Origin: Spirillospora albida
Lineage (GTDB): Bacteria; Actinomycetota; Actinomycetes; Streptosporangiales; Streptosporangiaceae
Direction: 5' to 3'
DNA: 64,000 bases
Assembly: GCF_000718255.1 (NCBI RefSeq)
Contig: NZ_JOFJ01000006.1
Span: 62,001 to 126,000, forward strand
Below are positions 1 to 7,003 of this stretch, piece after piece; position 1 is the first letter of the stretch; every line of letters starts with the position of its first letter. The translations under genes and the position numbers were made by a program. The notes beneath the pieces are model-generated. The model searched no databases. It was not told where the DNA came from and worked only from the letters and a program-made list of their open reading frames with translations.

Positions 1-93
1 GACGGCCCGGACGGTCCCGACGGCGCGGCCTACTACCAGGCGGACCGCACGATGTGGTTCGGATCACGTCGAACCGTGGACGCGTTTCAATAG
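1..93 (+). CDS. Possible 3' end of a gene that begins before the window
   Basis: The first 30 codons read without a break to a TAG at 91-93, ending TMWFGSRRTVDAFQ. This could be the carboxy terminus of an upstream gene on the same strand, 50 bp before the FAD oxidoreductase. The other forward frames are also open here and base composition becomes less GC-rich toward position 93, so it may instead be noncoding. No family is recognisable in so short a piece. Confidence 0.25.
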   Translation, partial: DGPDGPDGAAYYQADRTMWFGSRRTVDAFQ

Positions 94-143
94 ATCCGAT
101 CGTTCTATGGCGCCTTCACTGCGCAATGCCACAGGATGGGCCC

Positions 144-1565
144 ATGAGCGTGGCTCCGCTGGCCCCCGGATTCCGCAACGGCGACGTCTCCTACTGGTAC
201 CGGGTGTCCGGACGCCCCGAGCCCGGCCCGCCGCTGCCGGGCCCCGCGTCCGCCGACGTGTGCGTCGTCGGCGCCGGGTACACCGGCCTCTGGACGGCGT
301 ACTACCTGAAGAAGGCGCGTCCCGGCCTGCGGGTGACGGTCCTGGAGCGGGAGTTCGCCGGGTACGGCGCGTCCGGCCGCAACGGCGGCTGGCTGCTCGG
401 CGAGGTCGCCGGTTCGGTGGAGCGGTACGCCGCCCGGCACGGCCGGCCCGCCGCGATCGCCCTCCAGCACGCGATGTGGGACGCGGTCGACGAGGTCCTG
501 CGGGCCGCCGCGCAGGAGGGCGTCGCGGCGGACGTGGTGAAGGGCGGCGTCCTGACGGTCGCCCGCAACGCCGCCCAGCGCGAGCGTCTCGAGGGGCTGG
601 TGGCACAGTCCCGGGCATGGGGCTGGGGCGAGGACGACCTGATGCTGCTCCCGGACGCCGCGCGCGACGACCGGCTCCGCGTCGCGGGCGCGACCGCCGC
701 CGCGTGGTCCCCGCACTGCGCCCGCGTGCAGCCCGCCGCGCTCGTCCAGGGGCTCGCCGGGGCCGTACGGCGGCTCGGCGTCGAGATCCACGAGCGGACG
801 CCCGTCCTGCGGATCGAGCCCCGGCGCGGCGGCGCGCCCGCCCGCGCGGTCACCCCGCACGGCGACGTGACGGCCGAGTACGTCGTCCGCGCCACCGAGG
901 GCTTCACCGCCGGGATCACCGGGCACCGCCGCGACTGGCTGCCGATGAACAGCTCCATGATCGTCACGACGCCGCTGCCGGACGCGGTGTGGCGGGAGAT
1001 CGGCTGGGACGGCCGCGAGCTCCTCGGCGACGCCGCCCACTACTACGTCTACGCCCAGCGGACCGCGGACGGCCGCATCGCCCTCGGCGGGCGCGGGAAG
1101 CCCTACCGGTACGGGTCCCGGATCGACGACGGCGGGCGCACCGATCCCGCCACGGTCGGCGCCCTCTGGTCGATGCTCACCGCGATGTTCCCCGCCGCGT
1201 CGGGGGAGCGGGTCGCGCACGCCTGGTCGGGCGTCCTCGGCGTGCCGCGCGACTGGTGCGCGACCGTCACCCTCGACCGCGTGACCGGACTCGGCCACGC
1301 GGGCGGCTACACCGGGCACGGCGTCGCCACCGCCAACCTCGCCGGGCGCACCCTCCGCGACCTGGTGCTGGGGGAGGACACGGCGCTCACCGCCCTGCCG
1401 TGGGTCGGCCACCGCGTCCGCCGCTGGGAGCCGGAACCCCTGCGCTGGCTGGGCGTCCAGGCCATGTACGGCCTGTTCCGGGCCGCCGACGGCCGGGAGG
1501 CCGCGTCACCGGACGCGAAGACGTCCGTCCTCGCCCGGCTGGCCGGGGCCGTGTCCGGCCACTGA
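144..1565 (+). CDS. FAD-dependent amine/D-amino-acid oxidase (DAO family)
   Basis: A 473-residue flavoprotein of the glycine/D-amino-acid oxidase family. The dinucleotide-binding fold is near the N terminus (VCVVGAGYTGLW, about residues 38-49), followed by the ASGRNGGW segment typical of gamma-glutamylputrescine oxidase-like members. A C-terminal GGYTGHGVATANLAGR segment matches the second FAD-contacting motif. The family oxidises amines or amino acids to imines with release of hydrogen peroxide; the substrate cannot be told from sequence. The start at 144 was chosen because the fold begins soon after it. The frame is open upstream to 54, but that extension does not look like this family. No membrane segment or signal peptide is visible. 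Confidence 0.85.
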   Translation: MSVAPLAPGFRNGDVSYWYRVSGRPEPGPPLPGPASADVCVVGAGYTGLWTAYYLKKARPGLRVTVLEREFAGYGASGRNGGWLLGEVAGSVERYAARHGRPAAIALQHAMWDAVDEVLRAAAQEGVAADVVKGGVLTVARNAAQRERLEGLVAQSRAWGWGEDDLMLLPDAARDDRLRVAGATAAAWSPHCARVQPAALVQGLAGAVRRLGVEIHERTPVLRIEPRRGGAPARAVTPHGDVTAEYVVRATEGFTAGITGHRRDWLPMNSSMIVTTPLPDAVWREIGWDGRELLGDAAHYYVYAQRTADGRIALGGRGKPYRYGSRIDDGGRTDPATVGALWSMLTAMFPAASGERVAHAWSGVLGVPRDWCATVTLDRVTGLGHAGGYTGHGVATANLAGRTLRDLVLGEDTALTALPWVGHRVRRWEPEPLRWLGVQAMYGLFRAADGREAASPDAKTSVLARLAGAVSGH

Positions 1566-1601
1566 CCCCGTCCGGGCGCGCGGAACGTCGGGGGTTGCTG
1601 C

Positions 1602-1607
1602 CATGAT
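1602..1607 (+). promoter_or_regulatory. Candidate leaderless -10 element (CATGAT)
   Basis: CATGAT ends exactly six bases before the ATG at 1614, matching the leaderless spacing seen at seven other starts in this window. No Shine-Dalgarno sequence lies between. No convincing -35 is visible. Confidence 0.4.
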
Positions 1608-1613
1608 CCCCGC

Positions 1614-2639
1614 ATGGCTGACACGACGTACCGCAGGCTGAACGAGCTCGGCATCGCGACGGAGGACGCGGACGGCGCCGACGTCCTCGGGTTCCTCGAC
1701 GCGTGCGGGCTCGTCGTGTGGGCGCCGGCCGGCGAGGTCGCCGACCTGGAGGCGGCCTACCGCGAGTTCCTAGAGGACGCCGCGGCGTGCGGCGGCGCGC
1801 CCGTCGCCGACGTCGAGCTGGTCGTGGACGAGGACGGCGACGAGAGCCTGCACTTCCTGCGCGGCGGCGAGCCGGTGTGGTGGGCGGTCGAGCACCCCGA
1901 GCCGGGCCGCCTCGACCTTCAGACGATCATGGAGTGCGTCGACGACCTCGAACCCGCCGGCGACCCCCGCATGTTCTACGCGCTGCCCGGCGAGGACCCC
2001 GACGAGGACGACGCCTACGTCCTCGCGACGCCCGAGCAGGCCCGCGTCCTGCGCGACGAGTACGGCCTCGACCTGGAGGGCCTCGACCGGGTGAAGGCGC
2101 CGCCCGCCGAGCCGCCCACCGCCGACCCGGGCACGCTCGACTGGTACATGCAGGCCGACCGCGCCCGGATGACCCCGCCGGCCCGCGCCTTCCTCGACCG
2201 CTGGACCGACGGCATGGCCGACGCCCTGGGCGAGTGGCGGGTCGCCTGCCTGCCCGCCGGGTTCCCCTTCGACTTCTCGGCCGCGTCCCTGGCCGCGCTG
2301 GAGCGGCTCGTCCTCGACCGGTACCCGGACCGCGCGGCCGTGATCGCGGCGGGCGGCGACCCGTTCATCGAGGGCGCCGTCCGCTACCTGGGGGAGTGCC
2401 TGCTGCGCGACGTCCCGTGCCGATGGGGCTACCAGGACCTCGGCCTGTCCGACGCCTACGACCGCATCCCGATGGTCCGTTCGAACACCCCGCCGGGCTT
2501 CCTGCAGACGGTGATCCCCTTGCACCGCCTCGCCGCGCTGGCCGCCGAGCGCCGTCCCGGCCTGCTGGCCGGCTCGTCCGCGTTCCTGCGCGCCGCCGTC
2601 GACGCCCACCGCAAGGCCGTCGCCGCCCGCCGCCCCTAG
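1614..2639 (+). CDS. Hypothetical acidic protein, 341 aa
   Basis: I do not recognise this protein. It is strongly acidic in its first half, with patches such as VDEDGDES and EDPDEDD, and has no signal peptide or membrane helix, so it is probably cytoplasmic. The second half (about residues 170-341) is more hydrophobic and helix-rich and contains DWYMQADRARMTPPARAFLDR. The first half resembles small actinobacterial proteins of unknown role in composition only. It starts at an ATG six bases after a -10-like hexamer, so it may have a leaderless transcript. It ends overlapping the stop of the convergent PEP-mutase-family gene by 4 bp. Confidence 0.7.
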   Translation: MADTTYRRLNELGIATEDADGADVLGFLDACGLVVWAPAGEVADLEAAYREFLEDAAACGGAPVADVELVVDEDGDESLHFLRGGEPVWWAVEHPEPGRLDLQTIMECVDDLEPAGDPRMFYALPGEDPDEDDAYVLATPEQARVLRDEYGLDLEGLDRVKAPPAEPPTADPGTLDWYMQADRARMTPPARAFLDRWTDGMADALGEWRVACLPAGFPFDFSAASLAALERLVLDRYPDRAAVIAAGGDPFIEGAVRYLGECLLRDVPCRWGYQDLGLSDAYDRIPMVRSNTPPGFLQTVIPLHRLAALAAERRPGLLAGSSAFLRAAVDAHRKAVAARRP

Positions 2640-3415
2640 CCGCCGATCAGGTCCTGGACGTCGTCGTAGGACGGCACGGGGTACGCGCCGCCGTCCTCGC
2701 CGGCGATGTCCAGGGCCAGGGCGACCGCCGCCCGGAGCGCCTCACGGAACAGCAGGGAGCCGGTGCTGATGCGGTGCACGCCCAGATCGCCGAGCCGCTT
2801 GATGTCCGTCCTGCCCGGGAGGTAGAGGACGTTCAGCGGCAGCGGCACATGGTCGAGGACGGCCCGGATGTCGCCGTCGGCGGCGATGCCGGGGACGAAC
2901 ACGCCGTCCGCCCCCGCGTTGGCGTAGGCGCGGACCCGCCGGAGCGTCTCCTCCAGCACCGGCTGCCCCTGCGCGAGCCAGTAGGTGTCGATGCGGGCGT
3001 TGAGGAACACGCCCGGCGCCGAGGCCTTCACGGCCCGCAGCACCTCCGCGTGATCGTGCAGTGGGGCGAGGGCCCCGGCGGGCCGCCCGTCCTCCAGGTT
3101 CACCCCCGCGACGCCGAGCCCCGCCAGTTCCGCGACCAGCGCCGCGACGTCCTCCGGGACGGTGGAGAACCCGCCCTCGATGTCGACCGTGACGTGCACC
3201 GGCAGCCGGACGAGGGCCTTCGCGAGCGCGATCGTCTCGTGCCTGGTCTTCCCGGCGGCGTCCGCCCGCCCGGCCGCCGCCGCGACCCCGAGGCTCGTCG
3301 TGCCGATCGCAGCGAACCCGGCACGCGCGAGGGCCGCCCCGCCCGCGTAATCCCACACGTTCGGCAGCAGCAGCGGACGGCCCGCCGCGTGCAGGTTCCG
3401 GAACTCGTCGCTCAT
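2636..3415 (-). CDS. Isocitrate lyase/PEP mutase family protein
   Basis: A 259-residue TIM-barrel enzyme of the isocitrate lyase/phosphoenolpyruvate mutase superfamily. Members cleave or form C-C or C-P bonds next to a carboxylate using Mg2+. Visible landmarks are LLLPNVWDYAGGAALARAGFAAIGTTSLG at the N terminus (the VxDxxSA-like entry strand), VTVDIEGGFS at about residue 85, and NLEDGRP at about 115, where acidic residues bind metal. The KKCGH active-site loop of true isocitrate lyase is absent, and the length is far below the roughly 430 residues of isocitrate lyase. 2-methylisocitrate lyase, oxaloacetate hydrolase or phosphonopyruvate hydrolase activity is possible. The ATG at 3415 was chosen because upstream codons (to 3511) do not resemble the family. 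Confidence 0.8.
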   Translation of the reverse strand: MSDEFRNLHAAGRPLLLPNVWDYAGGAALARAGFAAIGTTSLGVAAAAGRADAAGKTRHETIALAKALVRLPVHVTVDIEGGFSTVPEDVAALVAELAGLGVAGVNLEDGRPAGALAPLHDHAEVLRAVKASAPGVFLNARIDTYWLAQGQPVLEETLRRVRAYANAGADGVFVPGIAADGDIRAVLDHVPLPLNVLYLPGRTDIKRLGDLGVHRISTGSLLFREALRAAVALALDIAGEDGGAYPVPSYDDVQDLIGG

Positions 3416-3569
3416 CGGCGCCCCCTCGTCACCCCTTGTCCGGACGGGTCGTTCCCTTGATTCGAAACGATCAACCGGTGCACCGCCGCCGGAAGCGCGA
3501 GGACGGAGCACTCCGGACGCGATCCTACTCTGAGTTGTCCGATATGCGCACTATGTCATGTGAGGTTCC

Positions 3570-3983
3570 ATGCGCCGCTCCGCCGCCCTCGCCACGTTCG
3601 TGGCCGGGCTCGCCCTTCCCCTCGGCCTGACCGCCACGCCCGCCCAGGCGTCCGCGGTCACCAGCTTCACCGTCACGTTCACCTCGCTCAGCGGCGCGCC
3701 GATCGACATGACCCGCGCCATCATCCGGTGCGACGGAAGCCTGAGGACGTGTGAGCGCGGGTCCGGACACCTGGCATTCGTGACGACGTCGCGCAACGTC
3801 AAGACGATCGACCTGCGCGAGGGCCGCGCTCTCTTGGTCGAGTTCACGGCGGACGCGGGTTTCCGGATGCAGGTGGCTCGCGGTGGCCGCGTGATCCTCG
3901 ACCGCACGGCGTGGAAGGAGGCCGAAGTCGAGATGTGGACGCGCGGCTTCACCTTCCGGAAGGGCAAGCTGAAGGTCCTCTGA
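3570..3983 (+). CDS. Small secreted protein of unknown function
   Basis: A 137-residue protein with a clear Sec signal peptide: basic MRRSA, a hydrophobic stretch and a likely cleavage after TPAQASA near residue 28. The mature part is about 110 residues, rich in beta-type alternation (SFTVTFTSLSG, KTIDLREGRALLVEFT) and has two cysteines close together (RCDGSLRTC) that could form a disulfide. GAGG lies four bases before the ATG. I recognise no family. It is probably exported, free or envelope-associated. Confidence 0.7.
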   Translation: MRRSAALATFVAGLALPLGLTATPAQASAVTSFTVTFTSLSGAPIDMTRAIIRCDGSLRTCERGSGHLAFVTTSRNVKTIDLREGRALLVEFTADAGFRMQVARGGRVILDRTAWKEAEVEMWTRGFTFRKGKLKVL

Positions 3984-4016
3984 GGTGGCCTGGGCCCCGC
4001 GGGTGACCGCGGGGCC

Positions 4017-4427
4017 TCACGAGTGGGGGAACTCGGCCCACACCACCGTCCGGTCGCCGTCCGGGCGGTGGCCCCACCGCGCCGCGAGGGCGGCCACGAT
4101 GTGGAGGCCGCGCCCGGCCTCCCCATCCGCCCCGTCCCGCATCCGGGGCCGAGCTCCACCGGCCCCGTCGTCCGCGACCTCGGCCCGCAGCACCCCGGCC
4201 CCGGCCCACAGCGCGATGCTGATCTTCCCGCCCCGGCCCGACGCCGTGTGCCGGACGCCGTTGGCCGCGAACTCGCCCACGACGAGCGCCATGTCGTCCA
4301 GCACGGCGTCCCCGGGCCGCACGTGCGCGGGCACCAGCGTGTCCCGCAGGAAGCCCCGCGCGTGCCGCGCCGACCGCTCCACACCGGGAAGCGTCAGCAC
4401 GGCGAGCAGATCCAGTCCGGGTGTCAT
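4017..4427 (-). CDS. ATP-binding protein, RsbW/anti-sigma-like (HATPase_c_2)
   Basis: A 136-residue GHKL ATPase domain protein of the kind annotated as anti-sigma regulatory or serine-protein kinase in actinobacteria. The N box is VVGEFAANGVRHT (about residues 50-62), and the G1 and G2 boxes are VADDGAGG and GEAGRGLHIVAALAARWG. There is no membrane segment or HisKA domain. The ATG at 4427 has GGAGG a few bases upstream; a GTG further upstream at 4451 is less likely. It is divergent from an XRE/DUF5753 regulator followed by DUF397, an association widespread in Streptomyces and relatives and usually linked to developmental regulation. Its protein partner is unknown. Confidence 0.8.
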   Translation of the reverse strand: MTPGLDLLAVLTLPGVERSARHARGFLRDTLVPAHVRPGDAVLDDMALVVGEFAANGVRHTASGRGGKISIALWAGAGVLRAEVADDGAGGARPRMRDGADGEAGRGLHIVAALAARWGHRPDGDRTVVWAEFPHS

Positions 4428-4497
4428 CGTGATCCCTCCTCGAGATGTCACCCGCCAGGCTGATCGCCCTCCGTCACCCCCTCAATACGTTCCGGGG

Positions 4498-4516
4498 AGG
4501 TGACGTGTATTCACCT
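4498..4516. promoter_or_regulatory. Inverted repeat AGGTGA-N7-TCACCT in divergent promoter region
   Basis: A perfect 6-bp inverted repeat (AGGTGA at 4498-4503, TCACCT at 4511-4516) lies between the divergent ATP-binding protein and XRE genes. It has the form of a dimeric-regulator site; which regulator uses it is unknown. Confidence 0.35.
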
Positions 4517-4563
4517 GCGGCCCCGTCGAACACCGCGAAGCATCGAAGAACGAATATCTCTAA

Positions 4564-4580
4564 GTTCCGCGAGGCGGAAC
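4564..4580. promoter_or_regulatory. Inverted repeat GTTCCGC-GAG-GCGGAAC upstream of XRE gene
   Basis: Perfect 7-bp arms with a 3-base centre sit 33 bp before the XRE regulator start. This could be an autoregulatory operator or a short stem-loop. The surrounding 100 bases are less GC-rich than the genes, as expected for a promoter. Confidence 0.4.
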
Positions 4581-4612
4581 CGATCAAGAACACAGCGTGA
4601 CAGCCTCGATAC

Positions 4613-5476
4613 ATGGGGGATGATGATCGGCAGACGTACCGCCGGAGAAGGATCGGCGACGCCCTGCGCGCATTCCGCGACGACCTCGGGTTGACACAAG
4701 GTGCGGCCGGCCGTCTTCTTGACCGCTCCCAAGCGTCTCTCAGCGCCTACGAGAACGGCCACAGGGCCATTCGTCCGCGTGACCTCAAGCACATTCTCGA
4801 CATGTACGGCGTCACGGACGAGCTACTGCGGACGCGCCTCCTTTCCCTCGCGGCACAAGGACGGCAGGACGGCTGGTGGCATGACTTCAACGAGCGACTC
4901 GAGCCGGGAGCGGTGGACTTCGTCTCGCTGGAGGCCGATACGTGCAGCATCCGAACCTTCGACGCCCAGCTCATACCCGGTCTCTTCCAGAGCGAGGCGT
5001 ACGCCCGCGCGGTGATAAGTGGCTCGGGCACCGCCTTACGGCGCTCGCCGCAGGAGATCGAGACCGATGTCAGCTTCCGGATGCGCCGCCAGAGGATTCA
5101 CACGCGGTGCGATCCGCCGAAGATCGCCGTCGTGCTCGGCGAGGCGGCCCTGCGGCAGCGGACGGGTGGCCGCGATGTCATGCGCGGCCAGCTCGCCAAG
5201 CTGCTGGCAATGGGGTCCCTGCCCCACATCGAGTTGCAGGTTCTCCCCTTCGACGTGGAGACGAATCCCGGCGTCGACGGTGCGTTCGTCATCATGGGCC
5301 TCGAACCCGACGGGATCCTTGAGGTGGTCACCCTGCACAGCATGACTCGCACCTGGTACGTCGACGAACCGTCGGATGTCGAGCACTATGTCTCGACCTT
5401 CGAATGGCTCCGGGAGCTCGCGCTACCCGAACCGGAAACGTTGACGCTGATCGACCGGATATCGTCCGAGACATGA
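4613..5476 (+). CDS. XRE-family regulator with DUF5753 domain
   Basis: A 287-residue protein with an N-terminal Cro/C1-type helix-turn-helix (about residues 12-70: LGLTQGAAGRLLDRSQASLSAYENG) and a C-terminal DUF5753 domain (about 100-280, including LIPGLFQSEAYARA and RRQRIHTRCDPPKIAVVLGEAALRQ). This architecture is very abundant in Streptomyces and relatives and is nearly always paired with a DUF397 protein, as here: the stop overlaps the DUF397 start. The domain pair is linked to development and antibiotic control in some loci, but the molecular role of DUF5753 is not established. No clear Shine-Dalgarno precedes the ATG. Confidence 0.9.
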   Translation: MGDDDRQTYRRRRIGDALRAFRDDLGLTQGAAGRLLDRSQASLSAYENGHRAIRPRDLKHILDMYGVTDELLRTRLLSLAAQGRQDGWWHDFNERLEPGAVDFVSLEADTCSIRTFDAQLIPGLFQSEAYARAVISGSGTALRRSPQEIETDVSFRMRRQRIHTRCDPPKIAVVLGEAALRQRTGGRDVMRGQLAKLLAMGSLPHIELQVLPFDVETNPGVDGAFVIMGLEPDGILEVVTLHSMTRTWYVDEPSDVEHYVSTFEWLRELALPEPETLTLIDRISSET

Positions 5477-5682
5477 GCGAGCAGACGGCCTCCGCCGCGC
5501 GTTGGCGTAAGAGCAGCTTCAGCGGTGGTTCGGGCACCGACTGCGTCGAGGTCGCGGCCGTCGGGTCGAACGTTGCGACTCGGGATTCGAAGGACCCGTC
5601 CGGTCCGGTGCTGGGATTTTCTCGGGCGGAGTGGGGGGCTTTCCTCGCGGTGGCGAAGCGCGGCGCGTACGACCTGCCCTGA
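5473..5682 (+). CDS. DUF397 domain protein
   Basis: A 69-residue protein with the DUF397 signature: RWRKSSFSGGSGTDCVEVA, then RDSKDPSGPVL and a C-terminal FLAVAKRGAYD. The ATG at 5473 overlaps the stop of the XRE gene (ATGA), so the two are translationally coupled. DUF397 proteins are small partners of XRE/DUF5753 regulators, and BldB-like developmental proteins belong to this group. The pair has been compared to toxin-antitoxin modules, but no activity can be read from the sequence. Confidence 0.9.
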   Translation: MSEQTASAARWRKSSFSGGSGTDCVEVAAVGSNVATRDSKDPSGPVLGFSRAEWGAFLAVAKRGAYDLP

Positions 5683-5696
5683 GCCACGACCTCGCC

Positions 5697-6140
5697 TTAC
5701 AGGGCGGCGCGGCGGTCGTGACGCTCGCGGGCTCGGTGGTGGGCCGCTTCCAGCAGCGCCTTCACCGCTGCGGTCGTCTCGGGCCCGGGGTTGACGACGG
5801 CGAGCCAGTGCAGCGACCCGTAGACCGGGTGCGGAATGATCACGTCGGAGGCGTCGGGCGTTTCGGGCGCGGTCGCCGTCCAGTGGCGGAACTCCTCCAT
5901 GCTCGCGGCGATGTTCAGGCGGAACGTGTCCGGGCGGTCGAGGCGGGACGCGGTGTCGTCCGGGTAGTCCTTGGTCACGATCGTCGCGAACGGCTGTGAC
6001 CTCGGGACCGCACCGTCGGGCGCGTAGTAGAAGAACACGTCGCCCCAGGCGATCTCCGGGGAGCCGTCGCCCTCCCGCGGTGTCAGGACGAGGACGCCTT
6101 CCAGAGCGCCGACGAGTTCGATGATGTCGCTGATCCTCAT
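5697..6140 (-). CDS. DUF6194 family protein
   Basis: A 147-residue cytoplasmic protein matching what I recall of the actinobacterial DUF6194 family: PREGDGSPEIAWGDVFFYYAPDG, then FATIVTKDYPDDT and a C-terminal HPVYGSLHWLAVVNPG. The shape (small alpha/beta protein with a conserved HWLAVVNP end) recalls MmcQ/YjbR-type proteins, but no function is known. It is convergent with DUF397 (14 bp gap) and divergent from the tandem-MerR regulator with about 20 bp between starts, so that regulator may control it. Confidence 0.7.
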   Translation of the reverse strand: MRISDIIELVGALEGVLVLTPREGDGSPEIAWGDVFFYYAPDGAVPRSQPFATIVTKDYPDDTASRLDRPDTFRLNIAASMEEFRHWTATAPETPDASDVIIPHPVYGSLHWLAVVNPGPETTAAVKALLEAAHHRARERHDRRAAL

Positions 6141-6166
6141 GCTTCAAGCGTTACATTGACGTGCTC
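6141..6166. promoter_or_regulatory. Very short divergent promoter region with TCAA-N8-TTGA repeat
   Basis: Only about 20-26 bases separate the DUF6194 start (6140) from the MerR-type start (6161 or 6167). They contain TCAAGCGTTACATTGA (6144-6159), an inverted repeat of TCAA. Both transcripts must be leaderless or start inside this gap. MerR proteins act on such compact divergent promoters, so autoregulation is plausible. Confidence 0.35.
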
Positions 6167-6916
6167 ATGAAGACTGTTGGCCCTGGAGCACCTGGTCAGC
6201 GGGAGCAGAGCCTACACAGGGGGCTGCGTCCCGTGGACGTCGCGCGGCGGGCCGGGTGCTCGGTGCAGCAGGTGAGGGTGCTGGAACGGGAAGGGGTGCT
6301 CCCGCCCGCGGCGCGCACGCCGTCGGGGTACCGGGTGTTCGCCGACGTCCACGTGCGGTCCGCGCTCGCGTATCGGGCGCTGGCGGTCGCCGTCGGCCCC
6401 GTCCAGGCGAAGCGGATCATGCGGGCCGTTCATCGCGCGCCCGCGCCGACGATCTGCTCGCTGATCGAGACCGCCCACGTCCGGCTGCATGCCGAGCGCG
6501 AAGGACTGCGGCTCGCGCGGGAGGCGGCCGCGGCGATCGCCGGTGAACCGCTCGGCGAGGCCGGGCCGGGCGACGCGATGACCGTCTCCGAACTCGCCGG
6601 CGCGCTCGGTGTGCGGACGTCGGCCCTGCGGCACTGGGAGGCCGAGGGGCTCATCGCCCCGGCGCGGTCGGCGCGGGGGAGCCGCAGGTACGCGCCGGAG
6701 GACGTCCGGGACGCGCGGATCGTTCATCAGCTCCGCCAGGCCGGCCACCGGATCCCGTCGCTGAGGGAGCTGATGCCGCGCGTGCGCCGACGCGACGTGG
6801 ACGAGATCAGGGGTGCGCTCCACGCGCGGGAAACCGCCCTGAACTCGCGTTCCCGGCACCTGCTCCGGGCGAGCGCCCTTCTCGACACCCTGCTGGAAGC
6901 CCCGGGCGAGGAGTGA
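6167..6916 (+). CDS. Transcriptional regulator with two MerR-type HTH domains
   Basis: A roughly 250-residue regulator. One MerR-like winged helix lies at about residues 22-90 (PVDVARRAGCSVQQVRVLEREGVLPP, then GYRVFADVHVRSA) and a second at about 128-195 (MTVSELAGALGVRTSALRHWEAEGLIAP, then GSRRYAPEDVRDARIV). Between and after them are helical linkers that could dimerise. Classical MerR proteins carry one HTH per subunit, so this one might bind as a monomer or bridge two sites. No metal-binding cysteine cluster is visible. The start may be the ATG at 6167 or the GTG at 6161. Divergent from DUF6194. Confidence 0.8.
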   Translation: MKTVGPGAPGQREQSLHRGLRPVDVARRAGCSVQQVRVLEREGVLPPAARTPSGYRVFADVHVRSALAYRALAVAVGPVQAKRIMRAVHRAPAPTICSLIETAHVRLHAEREGLRLAREAAAAIAGEPLGEAGPGDAMTVSELAGALGVRTSALRHWEAEGLIAPARSARGSRRYAPEDVRDARIVHQLRQAGHRIPSLRELMPRVRRRDVDEIRGALHARETALNSRSRHLLRASALLDTLLEAPGEE

Positions 6917-6991
6917 AGGAGCGCACCCGGCGTTCATCCGGTGGCCGGAGACGCGTTCAGCTTGGGCCTGGGAGCGGTCATCGGACGGCTT

Positions 6992-6997
6992 TACGAT
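6992..6997 (+). promoter_or_regulatory. Leaderless -10 element (TACGAT) for the phytase gene
   Basis: TACGAT ends six bases before the ATG at 7004, the spacing expected if transcription starts at the first base of the gene. No ribosome binding site precedes the ATG. Confidence 0.5.
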
Positions 6998-7003
6998 CCC
7001 GCC

